Shown here one piece after another: positions 33,073 to 44,752 of a stretch of 64,000 nucleotides of DNA. The stretch lies in the NCBI GenBank assembly GCA_965153355.1, contig OZ231127.1, positions 97,712,001 to 97,776,000 on the forward strand, written 5' to 3'. Positions within the stretch are counted from its first letter, which is position 1. Each line of letters begins with the position of its first letter. The DNA comes from Flaccisagitta enflata (taxonomy: Eukaryota > Chaetognatha > Sagittoidea > Aphragmophora). A model generated the notes under the pieces. That model was given only the letters and a program-made list of their open reading frames with translations. It was not told where the DNA came from and searched no databases. Made by a program: the position numbers and the translations under genes.

Positions 33073-33166
33073 TTCATATCTACCCCTCATGCTCTCAAAA
33101 ATCATTATCTCTACAGGGTTTTTAAGAAAAGTAACTGCCAACTCCGGATAATTTTGCACACCCTGT

Positions 33167-35245
33167 TATCTAAAATCTAGATTGAATTTGAATCAAGTTT
33201 GGTAGAATCCTACAATTTTTGCTCAATATTCTAATGGGATCCACTAAGTTTATGTTCAAAAACCATTAAAAATCCACAATTTTCCTTAAAAACGTTGAAA
33301 AAACTATAGTTTTTCAAAATGATGTGAGCAATAAGTAGTTCTTCCTCATAGACTCTGACCTGAACAGTAAAAAAATCGTTTCTTAAGAGCTCTCTCTTTT
33401 TTCAAAATTGATCTACTATCTAGGAAAAAAGTTTAGCAACACCTTTAATGAGAGATATCTCAACTTTTTGTTGAGATAAACAAAAAAAATTTATAAGCAT
33501 TCTAATTTATCTCAAAAAATCTGCAACCTGAGTGCAATCTCATCGCTGTGAATTAAACCGTTTAGAAATGCTATTAGTTTTAAGTTGATCATGCACGTTC
33601 AAAAATGGAGAATTAGTAGGATTTTTATTTTCTCCTACCCTTCCATCTTTGAAATGCTTTTAAATTCTACCAAGAAAGGATAGAAACATGCGGATTGCAC
33701 ACGCTCTTGAGCTCTAGTTTTATATTGTCATGGATTTCTAGTCAGATTTATAAGGTGAAGTAGCCCAATTTTGCAGCCAAAATGACAAAAATCTTCTATT
33801 TTTACCACAGCCACCTCTTGAGTCCTCCAAGTTGTGTCAAACAAACCAAACTTGCAGTCCTTAAATTAGATAGAAGATTGTTTATCTTTTTTGTTTTAGT
33901 TAATATAAATACAAAAGTAATTAAAAACAATCACGTACAGTAGTTTTGAACACAGGAGGGGGTTAAACACACCATCAACCATAAGTGTTGCCAAACTTTT
34001 TTCCTAGATAGTACTATCTGTAGAAGCAAAGTTATGCCATTTTCTTTTGTTTCATTTAGCGCTGTATTCCCTGTAGTCTTTACTTTTATCTTCATGATGC
34101 AATTCAGGATTTTCACAGCAAATTGATATCCATGAGCAAACTGAAGTGCTTCAAACTTTCTTTACTACTCGACTCAATAAACACGGCCAATACCAGTTGC
34201 GGACGGGTGGGCAGGGGCGGAAATGCGTGTTTTCACGCTTTGTGACTGGTGTTCAAGGGCCGACCGACCGACCAACCGACAGACGGACGGACGGACAAAG
34301 GCTCTTATAGAGTTGCGTGTCCGCAACTAAAAAGCCACACTTGTAAAAGATAAATTGTCAAATTGAATTTCAAAATAACTAATTAAAATCTTAAACCGTT
34401 AGAGAGCTCTTGAAAAGATCTTTCATTTGGCAATTCTAGCTTAATTCGTTTAGAAATGGCATAAGAATGAGTAGAAACATTATCAGTTTGCAATCCCATT
34501 GAAAAAAAAGCATTTTTACAAATTAGAAGATAACTTTGATAAGTTCTAGCTCCTAAACGTTTTGAGATACAGATCTGGGATTGGTCTAAAATGAAAGAAA
34601 ATTCGAAAATCTTTGAAATAACTTGGACAGAAAAATGTTCTACCCTGTCATCAAATACAACTGCAACCAGCAGAACCTTCCCTGTGCTAAAAGTATCAAT
34701 AATGAGGAATTTTGATTTATATTGTCTCAAAGCACATAACCTACGGTTTGTTCTTGCAATATTTCAAAGCACTGGCCCAAGCGGTTTGGTTTCCACATGA
34801 TATTGAAATTTGACAAGATTTCCTCAAAAAATAACATTTTTCAGTATTTTTATGTTGAAAAACTGTGCTAACTTCATGAAGATAAAGAAAAAATGACCAA
34901 AATGGTTAAGAATATCTGGTATTTCATCAATAATTAAAATTTTTCAAAAGTTTTTTACTATTGAAAACTTTTTGCCAAAAGTAAAATATTTTCTGATTTC
35001 GAAATTTGCTCAAACTTGCCAAGAAACTTTTTTACTCAAATAGGTGTGGTGGCCAAACCGTTTGAGCCAGTGCCATCAAATTTTGCATGAAAAAACTATG
35101 AATTATGTGCTTTCAGACAGTTTCAATCAGATTATCTCAAACCAAATGTTTTAGGCACAATAAAGGTTTCTTACGTTGCACTTGTAATTGATTGCAGGGT
35201 AATGATTTTTTTTTTCTTATTCATCATCTCAAAATAGGGTGCGGC
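33167..35245. other. Non-coding; old dispersed repeats
   Basis: AT-rich without a gene. Motifs such as 'taattcgtttagaaatggc' (34441) and 'gatctgggattggtctaaaatgaa' (34570) recur elsewhere in the window (29870, 36335 inverted, 37790, 37975 inverted), showing a decayed multicopy family. Confidence 0.4.
34178..34333 (-). mobile_element. Palindrome-head element, subfamily C, copy C1
   Basis: On the minus strand it begins TTTTTAGTTGCGGACACGCA, then ACTCTATAAGAG, a (GTCC)n tract, and ends 'ccacccgtccgcaactggta' then ttggccgtgttt. The 3' CCGCAACT is the complement of the 5' AGTTGCGG stem. Confidence 0.65.
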
Positions 35246-35474
35246 TTTTTTAGTCGCATACACGCGACTCTACAACCCACCCTGTCCGTCTGTCCATCTG
35301 TCCATCTGTCCGTCTGTCCATCGGTGACACTTAGCTTTTTTTCGTCGTTTTACGTTATTTGAAGTCAGTTTAAGTCAATTTACATTTATTCTTTTAGTTT
35401 TTTTTATCTTTTAGTCTTTTGGTCTAATGGTCTTGACAACCGCACGCGACTGTAAGGTGTTGGCATTGTTTTTT
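35246..35474 (+). mobile_element. Palindrome-head element, copy A2 (229 bp)
   Basis: Head AGTCGCATACACGCGACT (35252-35269), CTCTACAACCCACCCTGTCC, (TGTCCATC)n, ACACTTAGCTTTTTT, a few ttaagtcaa units, and the tail CGCACGCGACTGTAAGG then TGTTGGCATTGTT. It is a minimal version of copy A1, with the same ends and almost no array. Confidence 0.7.
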
Positions 35475-36911
35475 AGTCGAGTAGTGAAATGGCGCCAAGA
35501 ACAAAAATTTTGCTCAATGCATTCAATTTCCATGTTACGACAATGTAAACCAATGAAAATCCTGTAACAAAATTTCCAATTCTTGACAACCTTTCCTCAT
35601 CCTTACGTCATTTCTAAACAAAAGTAGCTAGGACAACCAGCATGGGCTCATTTGATCATCATTCACAGGGCTTCAAAATGATCATATTATACATTGCATT
35701 GCCAGTCAAGTCAACCTAGACTGGAGGACATAATTTTAAATTCATTTGTACAATTATTTTCTAATTAGCCAACAAAATACTGGATCTTCCACCTGAGATG
35801 TTAAATTCTGTTTGTCTGTTTCTCAAAGATGCTCACTCAAGGATGTCATGAGCCATGTATTTCAAATTGATTTTTTTATTTTGATTTCGATTTTCTTATT
35901 CCTTCATTGTGTATTAACATTTCTTATATATGTTCTTTTAATTCGCACAACTGCTAACGAATTGCATAGTTCTTGCTGGAGGCGTGGTGGATAATTTCCA
36001 TGTTGAGAGTATAACTATGGCAAAAAAAAATTGGGACAAAATATGTTTGTCAGTGTTTTATATCCTTACAATGAAAAAAAACATAGCAAAATCCATGACC
36101 GTTTGAAAGCTTTGTGAAAGATCTTCAAAATGTGACCTTGCTGGCTGTCCTAACTTTAATTGTTTAGAAAAAACATTAGGATGAAGAAGGGGTGGTCAAG
36201 AATGTCAAAGTTTATTGCAACAGCAATAAAAAACTGCCTCTCTTTTTTGGTTTCTAAAGAGATTATATGGAAAAGAAATATCTTCAATGTTTTTGCTTGA
36301 GACAAATTTAGAGATTTTCGAATTTTCTTTCATTCTAGACCAATCCCAGGTCTGTAGCTCAAATGATTTAGGAGTAAGAGCTTCTCAAAGTGAACTACTA
36401 TTTTGCAGGGTTTTTTTTTCAATCAAATCACAGAAATGAATATGGCAATGATTTTACTAACTCTGTTGTCATTTTTAAAGGAATAAAGCTAGAATATCCA
36501 GCAATGTCGCATTAGGAAGATTTTTGCAGATCTTTCAAACGATTATAATTTTTTTGTAGTTCAAGCACTTAGTAAGGCAAGAACTGAAAAAAACATTTTT
36601 CCCATTTTTTCTTTTGCCATAGTTACAAGAAAAGATCTTTAGCGCTTTATCCAATGGTGTAATCCAAATCTTAGTGTGAGGTTGAAGGGCCAAGATACAG
36701 GGTGATTTTTTTCAAGTGGGGGAAAAATTATGCCTTTAGATTAAAATTATATAATATTTGGACACACCAAAGATAGTCTTTGGACACTTACCACTCAATG
36801 AAGAAAAAATATGTTTAACAAATTTTGTTTGTAATGTTGTTATAACCAAAATTTCATGAAAATCAAGTTGATGAATATTTTTTTATATTTTTACTCATGT
36901 GATTAAAGCTG
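35475..36911. other. Non-coding; old dispersed repeats
   Basis: No gene. 36290-36400 contains an inverted copy of the 'gggattggtctaaaatgaaag' motif of 34575, part of the same decayed family. Confidence 0.4.
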
Positions 36912-37106
36912 AACAATGCCAACACCTCTAAGACGCATGCGGTTGTCAAGACTAAAAGATTCAAGTCAAAATGTAAAATAACCTAAAATAACTTAAAATG
37001 ATGTAAAACAGAAAAAAAGTTAAGCGTTGCGGACGGGCGGACCAACAGACAGACAGACGGACAGAGTGGGTCATAGAGTCGCGTGCACGCAACTAAAAAA
37101 AAACTT
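36912..37106 (-). mobile_element. Palindrome-head element, copy A3 (inverted)
   Basis: On the minus strand: TTTTTTAGTTGCGTGCACGC, then GACTCTATGACCC, a GTCC tract, 'ttacatcattttaagttatt' units, and GCATGCGTCTTAGAGGTGTT then GGCATTGTT. Head and 3' repeat have both drifted but stay similar. Confidence 0.65.
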
Positions 37107-37204
37107 AAAAAGAAACACCTGCTTTTGAATGAGAATACAAAAATATAATAAGTGAAAAAAATGAACATTTGACCAAAATATGCTATTTCTAGGCATAACT
37201 TGTA

Positions 37205-38250
37205 CAGGGTGTCCCAAGTCAGTTGTAACATAAAGAATCAACCAGGGGTGTATATAGTTGAGTCTCTTTTGATTTTTTCCCCCCTGCCTTTGATTTTCTT
37301 CCCCGCGACATGTCACGTTGCTTTTTTATATCTATATTTTCTTCCCTATAGAGCTATAAAACAATGTAGTTATGATTTGAATAGTGTTAAATTGTGTTTT
37401 ACTAATTAGGTTTTATGATTTAGTACTGTAAAAAGTTATATTTTCCCCAAGTTTCCTTTTTTTCTCTTTTTTCCACCTTTGATTTTTTTTCCCATCTCCA
37501 GACCCCCCCACGGGGGGGGGGAAACTCAATTATATACAGGCCTGGAATCAACATATCTCAGGTACTAGGTCCTCAAATCAATTTCTGAATAGAGGTTTAT
37601 GAATATCTTGTTCTGCACTTTTTACATGCAAAATTTCATGATAGTTGGACTATTGGTTTAAGCATCTTATATCTTTGAAGTATGTACGTGATTTCTGACC
37701 ACACATTTTCATGATAATCAACTTTTTGCTGTACTTAGAAGTAACTGCATTTAACTGCTTGTTGTTCTTAAACGGGTTGAGCTATAACCCTGGGATTGGT
37801 CCCAAATGATAGACAATTTTCCAACATTTGAAAAGATTTTGATTGATCTTTTTAGAGATTTGTTTTCTAGATTTTGATGATATCTGTAAGCCATCAAATA
37901 TCCAAGCTTCTTAGGATTTTCAAGATGTAGATGTAGATGTAGATGTGCAATCAAGGTTCAAACATTTTTCACTTTGGACCAATCCCAGGTTTCTGGCTCA
38001 ACTCGTTAAAAAATGGCTAGCAGCTAAAGTCAGCTTCTTCTAAGTACAGCTGTGAAAAAAATAAATTTCCACACATTGTTTTAATATTTTGTTGACCTTC
38101 TATTCAACTGTCCAATACTCACAGCTGAGGTTTTGTAGGACAAAATGTGCAAACCAAGATCTTTATAGATCTTTTTTCAGAATTTGATTCGAGTCCCTAG
38201 AAGCAAAGATATGTTGATTCTTCATGTTACAACTGACTTGGGACACATCC
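37205..38250. mobile_element. Long inverted-repeat MITE carrying a hAT MITE in its left repeat
   Basis: Left end CAGGGTGTCCCAAGTCAGTT, then gtaacataaagaatcaac; right end reads the inverse (gttgattcttcatgttacaa, then ctgacttgggacac). A TA precedes the left end (37203-37204). Excluding the hAT insertion, about 740 bp. It contains two inverted 'ccaatcccagg/cctgggattgg' motifs (37787, 37979). Confidence 0.65.
37243..37544 (+). mobile_element. hAT-type MITE with perfect 8-bp target duplication
   Basis: Ends CAGGGGTGTATATA and TATATACAGGCCTG are hAT-like inverted repeats. The flanks are GAATCAAC at 37235-37242 and again at 37545-37552. The interior is T/C-rich with a poly-C/poly-G palindrome (37503-37521). 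Homologous copies are at 43796 and, inverted and truncated, at 39213. Confidence 0.8.
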
Positions 38251-38361
38251 GTCTATATTGCCAGCTTTTTTTGATGTGTTCCCGCTTATTCCTGTTTTTG
38301 TCTTGTATTTTCAGATGCGTCCTCGCATCTCTATAAGAGGGTTTGTCCCTTGGTCTGTATG

Positions 38362-38452
38362 AATGTATGTATGTATGTATGTATGTATGTATGTATGTAT
38401 GTATGTATGTATGTATGTATGTATGTATGTATGTATGTGTGTATGTATGTAA
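38362..38452. repeat. (GTAT)n microsatellite
   Basis: About 22 tetranucleotide units. A second (GTAT)n array is at 38916-38988. Confidence 0.95.
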
Positions 38453-39212
38453 CGTCTGCCCAATAAAAAGTTGATAATTAATATTCAAACAGTGTTTAAA
38501 GTGGTTTTTACTTGATTTCATAACAAACAATTTATATACAAAGCAATTAGATGGTCAAGGGTGTAATGTACAACTACTAGAAATGTTAAAAGTACAAAAC
38601 CAAATGACAATAAAATTTTTGCATATTTTGAAAAAAAATTTCAAAATTTTTTACTGCAGAAAAGAAAATTTTTCGCATACTCAGGGACTGTTCTCATGCA
38701 TATTTCTTTTAAAATATTTATCAAAAAAAAATTCTGACCTCTTATTTTAAGTAAATCAATTTATACAATATAAAAAGATTTATTTACATACTTATATATA
38801 CTCAAAAAGTCTTGGAAAGCTTCACAGAGGATATTGAGATGTTCTTTTTTCCACCAAAAAAATTTCAGCTCTGTAGCTCTTTTGGTTCAGAATGTAACTT
38901 TTTTTGGGCAGACGTTATGTATGTATGTATGTATGTATGTATGTATGTATGTATGTATGTATGTATGTATGTATGTATGTATGTATGTTGGTAACACGAA
39001 AATTTCTAAACGCAATTTTCAGGTTTTTTTCTTCCTTTCTCTTTATGTCTCTTTATGTCTCTTCATGTCTCTTCGTCTCTCTTCAAGTCTCTTATATTTC
39101 TTATGTCTCTTTCGTCTCTTTTCTCTCTTTTGTCTCTTTTGTCTCTTTTGTCCCTTTTGTCTCTATTGTCTCTTTTGTCTCTTTTGTCTCTTTTGTCTTT
39201 TTGTCTCTTTTG

Positions 39213-39450
39213 CAGGCCTGTATATTTTTTGGGTTTCCCCCCCCAAAGTGGGGGGGGGAATCAAAGGGTCTGGAGATGGGGAAGTAAATCAAAGAGGGAA
39301 AAAAGAGAAAAATAGAAAATTTGGGGAAAAAATTACTTTTGACAGTACCAAATCATATATACTAGTTAGTAAAACACAATTTAACACTATTCAAACCTTA
39401 ACTACACTGTTTTATAGCTTTATGGGGAAGAAAATCATAGATGCGTGGGA
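39213..39450 (-). mobile_element. Truncated hAT MITE copy (inverted)
   Basis: Begins CAGGCCTGTATATTTTTTGG, has the poly-C/poly-G palindrome (39238-39257), and continues homologous to 37520-37290 read inverted. The far terminus is lost in the G-rich stretch that follows. Confidence 0.65.
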
Positions 39451-39610
39451 GGGTGGGGAGGTGTGTGAGGGTGGGGCGTGGGGGGCGTGGAGGGGGATTG
39501 GGAGGTGTGAGGTGGGGTGTTTGTGGGGTGAGGAGGCGGGGGGAGGCGGGGGGGCGTGGTGGCGTGGGGGGAGGAGGCGGGGGGGGGAGAGTAAGGAGGG
39601 AGGTGAGGGA
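39447..39610. repeat. G-rich tract, candidate G-quadruplex cluster
   Basis: About 160 bp of GGGAGGGTGGGGAGG-like sequence with many runs of three or more G on one strand, between the truncated hAT copy and the element's ATCATAT repeats. Confidence 0.75.
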
Positions 39611-39768
39611 GTAATCAGGTAGTATTTTTCTGTTTATCTCATTATCTTTATATCATATCATATCATATCAAATCATTTTATCTTAATATCTTTATATCAT
39701 AATAATTTGTATCTTAGTATTTTACATCTAAAGAGGACGCATCTATTGGACATCTCTTGGCCTTGTTC

Positions 39769-40154
39769 CATCTTCTCCTGATATGGGAGCGCTCAAGAGC
39801 AGAAAATTTAAAAAGTCAATTTGCATGACAATCTTAATCTGTCTCTGACTGCAAAAATTCTAAGAACATGGCTCTTTTCTTATATATGTTTTTAATCGGG
39901 CCATGTTCTTACAAATGCAAATTTTTGCATTGAGAGACAGATAAAGAATTTCACCCAGGATAACTCAAAGAAATTCTTGAATTTTTCTCTTATTTTTCTC
40001 ACTTTTTCATAAAGTTTAAGTTCATGTAAAAGATTTTCAATGCAATGAAAATATAATCTTTTATAAAAGAAATAAAATGAAGTATGATATGACCGTGAAA
40101 ATCACCCCTTCGTGTGTACCTTGACTATTAGACATTTCAGTCCACCAGTTTTAT
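39769..40154. other. Non-coding, no gene seen
   Basis: AT-rich spacer between two mobile elements. A short inverted pair (taagaacatggctc / gggccatgttctta, 39858 and 39899) forms a hairpin. Confidence 0.4.
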
Positions 40155-40760
40155 GCTTTTTGGGCAGCAACCCCAAAGGGCCAATGTCCCGTATGACACA
40201 GGAGTGAATTTCTAGATGTCCTTCCGTACGTCCGCGCATCCCCCTGAGGTTATTCAGGCCCCTCTAGGGCCCCAAATCAGCCCTCTCAAGCCCCAAAACA
40301 GCCCTCTCAGGCCCCAAATCAGCCCTCTCAGATGAAAAATTAGCTCTGACTAAAATCAGCCTTGTTAGGCCCCAAATCAGCTTCCTCAGGCTTGAAATAA
40401 ACCCTGTGAGAGCTCATTGTTGCCCTCTTAAGCCCAAGTTCTGACCACTCAGGTCTCAATTCAACTCTCAAATCTTCCCTCTCAGGTCTCAAATCTGCCC
40501 TCATCCCTAATCTCAGATGAGTCCTTAGATCCCCAATCAGCCCCTAAATGCCTCATTTCTGCTCTCCATGCAATCAAATCAGCCCTCAAATATGCAAATG
40601 CGCCTTCTCAAGATGTCTGGAAATTCACCCCCGTATCCTACAGGACATTGGCCCTTTGGAGCCGCTGCCCTGCTCTCACTCCACTTCTTCAGCTGATCAC
40701 TCCAAGCAGGGCATCTGGTACCGCTGACCATGTATGATCCTTGGAAGGTTGGATGACTAG
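40155..40760 (+). mobile_element. Foldback-tail element, subfamily 2, copy FB2
   Basis: Head GGGCAGCAACCCCAAAGGGC, then caatgtcccgtatgacacag; array of 21-bp units gccccaaatcagccctctcag; inverted head ending GGACATTGGCCCTTTGGAGC, then CGCTGCCC; tail with GCAGGGCATCTGGTACCGCT, then gaccatg, ending GGATGACTAG. Confidence 0.75.
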
Positions 40761-41135
40761 TTCCTGTATATCTATTTAGTGTTCTCGCTCATTCCTGTCA
40801 GTCAAATGGATATTCCTGTCTATTCCTGATATTCTCCCACTCATTCCAATCAGTTTTATGCATAGTCCCATTTTTTCCCGATATGTTTCCATTCATCTTG
40901 TTGGTTTTATGCATGTTCCTGACCATTTGTGATAAGCACCTGCATATTCCCATTTGTTTTAAACATGTCCCCTTCATTTTCTCTCATGTTCTGGTCAATT
41001 CTTGGCAAAAAAGGGCTTATGGAAAATTTTATAATTTCCCTGGAATCAATGTCAATAAGTATCAATTTGTGTTAGCATATTTGAAATCCTGATGAAATTT
41101 TCTTTCCATTTTACACGTTACACTTTATTCTGGTA

Positions 41136-41663
41136 CAGTGTGTTTCAACTCGTTTGGAACATTATACAACGGCATAACTCCAGATATGATAAAGATAATT
41201 TAATTCTGAAAGAAGTATCTGAAAGGTCATTGTTTGGCAGTTTATACTAAACAATTCTCAAGGATTTTTTATAGGAGGAAGCTGGGGTCAAATTATGCAA
41301 AAAATGGTATTTTTCTCTCTTTTTTCAATGAATTACATTTATAGACAATTTTTTCTCTCTAATTTCATAAACTGCATCACAATATCTTATATTTGAAACC
41401 TATCGGGTATGAAAATCTCAAAAATCTTTTAAAATTAGAGCAAGATACAATTTTTATAACTAAACAACAATTTAACATACTTTAGTTTATACTTTAGTTT
41501 ATGATATGTTAAGAGAACTAGATTTTTCCAAAAAATCACGATGACAAATCATCATAAAATGCCAAACGATTACCTAAAAAAGGTTCTTTTCAGAATTAAA
41601 TTATCTCTATTACTTCCGGAGTTATGCCGTCGTATAATGTTCCAAACGAGTTGAAACATACTG
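41136..41663. mobile_element. Mariner-type MITE, 528 bp, long inverted repeats
   Basis: TA (41134-41135, 41664-41665) flanks ends CAGTGTGTTTCAACTCGTTT and AAACGAGTTGAAACATACTG. The inverted repeats run about 70 bp with few mismatches. No transposase. Confidence 0.75.
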
Positions 41664-41665
41664 TA

Positions 41666-42084
41666 TAAAGAAATAAAATCATCAATTTTTTAACCATTGT
41701 TTCAACAGTCAATAATTTTGTAAGGATGGCTAAAAAATTGAATAATTCATCATTTTCGTTTTCTTTGTACACTTTATCCTCCAGCATTTGTCATGCAACA
41801 ATTTCCGCCTTTAGGTGTTTAAATGAACTCTTTAGTCACTTTGGACATAACAGCTGTGCAAGACTTTGTCTAAAAAGCATCCTGTCATTGCAGTTGTGGG
41901 CTTTTAACAACGGAAAATCATTGATCAAGAGACATCTCATCTTCCTGAAGAAAATATGGGATTAAAATCGCCCTCTAAACAACATCAATTCAAAACTGAT
42001 CCTTTTCAGGTAAACTTTTACATTCATGTTCAGTGTTAAATTCATAGACATGTCTATGAACATGTTCATGAACATTGTTCACAT
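41666..42084. other. Non-coding, no gene seen
   Basis: An 80-codon open frame at 41726-41965 has no supporting splice, start or family evidence. Confidence 0.35.
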
Positions 42085-42305
42085 CCTAGCTCAGAGGTCA
42101 AATCTCAGCCTTGAGGTTCAAACCTCCACCTCGAGGTACAAATCTAAGCCTTGAGGATCAAATCTTAGCCCCAAGGCTCAAATCACAGACTTGCATAGAT
42201 TATTGACCTCCTCAAGGCGGCTGCCCCTCTCACTACCACTCTCCTAAATGTATTAGTTTAGAGGGAAAGGGTACTGCTGACCATCTGATGCTTTTGCAAC
42301 TATCT
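42085..42305 (+). mobile_element. Foldback-tail fragment (subfamily 1)
   Basis: Units 'caaatctcagccttgaggtt', then a decayed head (cctcctcaaggcggctgccc), and a tail with GGGTACTGCTGACCATCTGA then TGCTTTTGCAACTAT, the same terminus as FB0. Confidence 0.6.
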
Positions 42306-42358
42306 ACTACTCATGAATCCCCTAAAACCCCTGGTTTACTACACCTGGAAATACATCG

Positions 42359-43059
<701 letters not shown>

Positions 43060-43628
43060 TTTTAGTCGCGTGCTACGCGACTCTACACCCCGCTTTGTCC
43101 GTCGGTCGGTCGGTTGGTTGGTCGGTTGGTCGGTTGGTCACACTTTACTTTTTTTATTCGTTTTATTCCTACTAACTCATTTTAAGTCAATTAGGTCATT
43201 TATAGTCAAATTAGATCATTTTAAGTCATTTTAGGTCATTTTAAGTCAGTTTAAGTCAATTTCAGTCATTTGAGTTATTTTAATAGTTTTCATCATTTTA
43301 GTGATTTTAAGTCAATCTAAGTCAATTTAGGTCAGTTAGATTCAATTTAAGTCATTTTAGGTCAATTTAAGTCATTTAAAGTCATTTTATGTCATTTAAA
43401 GTCATTTTATGTCAATTCAAGTCAATTTAAGTCACTAAGTCATTTTAGTCATATTAGGCCAATTCAAGTCAATTTAGGTCATTTTAAGTCATTCTAGGTC
43501 ATTTTAAATCATTTTAAATCATCTTATGTCAATTGAATTCAATGAATGTCATTTTAGTTATGTGGTTATGTAATAAAGTGATTACATATTTAAGTCTTGC
43601 ACGCGACTTATAGGTGTTGGCCTTGTTT
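43060..43628 (+). mobile_element. Palindrome-head element, copy A4 (569 bp)
   Basis: Head AGTCGCGTGCTACGCGACT (43064-43082), CTCTACACCCCGCTTTGTCC, (GGTC/GGTT)n, CACACTTTACTTTTTT, then ~30 units of about 11-12 bp on 'gtcattttaa' (43180-43550). The end is GCACGCGACTTATAGGTGTT then GGCCTTGTTT, identical over its first 26 bases to the end of copy A1. Confidence 0.75.
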
Positions 43629-43633
43629 AAATT

Positions 43634-43781
43634 AAATTTGCTATAACTTCCCCACAGTATGTTCTGTAATAATGTTTAGCGGTTGCTAGGGGTTGTCACA
43701 CATGGATACACTCCCTAGCAACGGCTAAAAGAGCAACATTCTTGCAGAACATACCGTGGGAAAGTTGTAGCAAATTTGATT
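43634..43781. mobile_element. Palindromic hairpin MITE, about 150 bp
   Basis: Nearly self-complementary: aaatttgctataacttcccc, then acagtatgttctg, pairs with cagaacataccgtgggaaag, then ttgtagcaaattt. A central gttgctagggg pairs with cccctagcaac-like sequence. Inserted between copy A4 and the hAT MITE. Confidence 0.6.
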
Positions 43782-44017
43782 TTAAGAAATGTTCCCAGGG
43801 GTGTATATAATTCAGTCGCGTTTGATTTCCCCCCCCCCCCCTGCCTTTGATTTTCTTCCCCGCAACGCGTCATGTTGCATTTCTATATCTATGATTTTCT
43901 TCCCTATAGAGCTATAAAACTATGTAGTTATGGTTTAAATAGTGTTAAATTGTTTTTCACTAGTTAGGTTTTAAGATTTGGTACTGTCAAAAGTTATATT
44001 TTCCCCAAATTTCCTTT

Positions 44018-44258
44018 TCAGTTGCGGACACGCAACTCTATAAGAGGCTTTGTCCATCCTTCTGTTGGTCCGTCGTTCTGTCGGTCCGTCAGTCCGTCCG
44101 TGAGCACGAGTTGACAAGTGGGAAAACTAGCGTTTCAGAAGTTTTTTGTGTATGTGTCTGTGTTGGAAGGGGGGTTGGGTGGGTTGTTGGGTGTGGATGG
44201 GGGTTGGCTGCCCCTGCCCACCCATCCGCAACGGTACTGTGACCCCGCGTCACTTGGC
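44018..44258 (+). mobile_element. Palindrome-head element, subfamily C, copy C2, inside hAT MITE
   Basis: Head CAGTTGCGGACACGCAACTC, then TATAAGAGGCTTTGTCC; 3' part 'cccacccatccgcaacggta', then ctgtgacc. Boundaries come from aligning with the uninterrupted hAT copy at 37450-37470 (tttcctttt / ctcttttttc). Confidence 0.65.
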
Positions 44259-44344
44259 TTCTCTTTTTTCTCCTTTTAATTTTCTTCCCAATCTCCAGAC
44301 CCTTTGATTTCCCTCCCCCCCTTGGGGGGGGGGAAACTCAATTA

Positions 44345-44561
44345 CTATCTTCCAAAAAAAAAGGTTCCAACCTGAAAACAAGTATCAACTTTGGAGGAGG
44401 CCTGCTTGTAAATGAATAAAGCTACGTCAACCAGATTGGTCTCATATCAAAGAGTTGCTTTAAGTCTTTAAAATGGTCTGTAGCTCAATTCGTTTAGGAG
44501 CAGCACTCTTCCAAAAATGATGCTTCTTTTAAGGTTGGAACCTTTTTTTTTTGGAAGATAG
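44345..44561. mobile_element. TA-target MITE, 217 bp, inside hAT MITE
   Basis: Perfect ends CTATCTTCC and GGAAGATAG extend to 29-30 bp inverted repeats (then a run of A and aggttccaacct / inverse). The TA target is duplicated (44343-44344, 44562-44563). The paralogous empty site is at 37527-37544 (caattatatacaggcctg). Confidence 0.8.
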
Positions 44562-44752
44562 TATATACAGGCCTGAATGTTTCATTAAAATGATCTCTCA
44601 AAATATTGATACTATAGCGAGAATACATGGAAATGTATTTCCACGGCAACCAACTATCATGGGATTTAAGCATCCTCTGATTAGTCCATGATCCAATTAT
44701 CGCTCCCCTGGCTTTATTTGTGTTTCTACAATGCTAGACAAGATCTAATGTT

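Larger units (their letters stand above)
30408..33166. mobile_element. TA-flanked inverted-repeat element split by two foldback-tail elements
   Basis: Left end ACAGGGTGTGCAAAATTATC and right end GATAATTTTGCACACCCTGT are perfect inverted repeats, with TA at 30406-30407 and 33167-33168. Removing the insert at 31688-33072 leaves about 1.4 kb. No transposase is seen, so it is non-autonomous. Confidence 0.65.
38308..39768 (+). mobile_element. Palindrome-head element, subfamily D, with nested hAT copy
   Basis: Head TTTTCAGATGCGTCCTCGCA, then TCTCTATAAGAGGGTTTGTC; the 3' end is AGGACGCATCTATTGGACAT then CTCTTGGCCTTGTT. The 3' AGGACGCATCT is the exact complement of head AGATGCGTCCT. Inside are two GTAT arrays, an inverted pair aacgtctgccca/tgggcagacgtt (38451, 38906), a (GTCTCTTTT)n tract and a truncated hAT MITE. 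No coding. Confidence 0.65.
43796..44575 (+). mobile_element. hAT-type MITE with two nested insertions
   Basis: Same family as 37243-37544: CAGGGGTGTATATA at the left and TATATACAGGCCTG at the right, with target duplication AATGTTCC (43788-43795) versus AATGTTTC (44576-44583). It is interrupted by a palindrome-head element (about 44018-44258) and a TA-target MITE (44345-44561). Confidence 0.75.

Noticed and set aside
41726-41965. 79-codon plus-strand frame
   Set aside because: Only length supports it; no domain, splice or start context.
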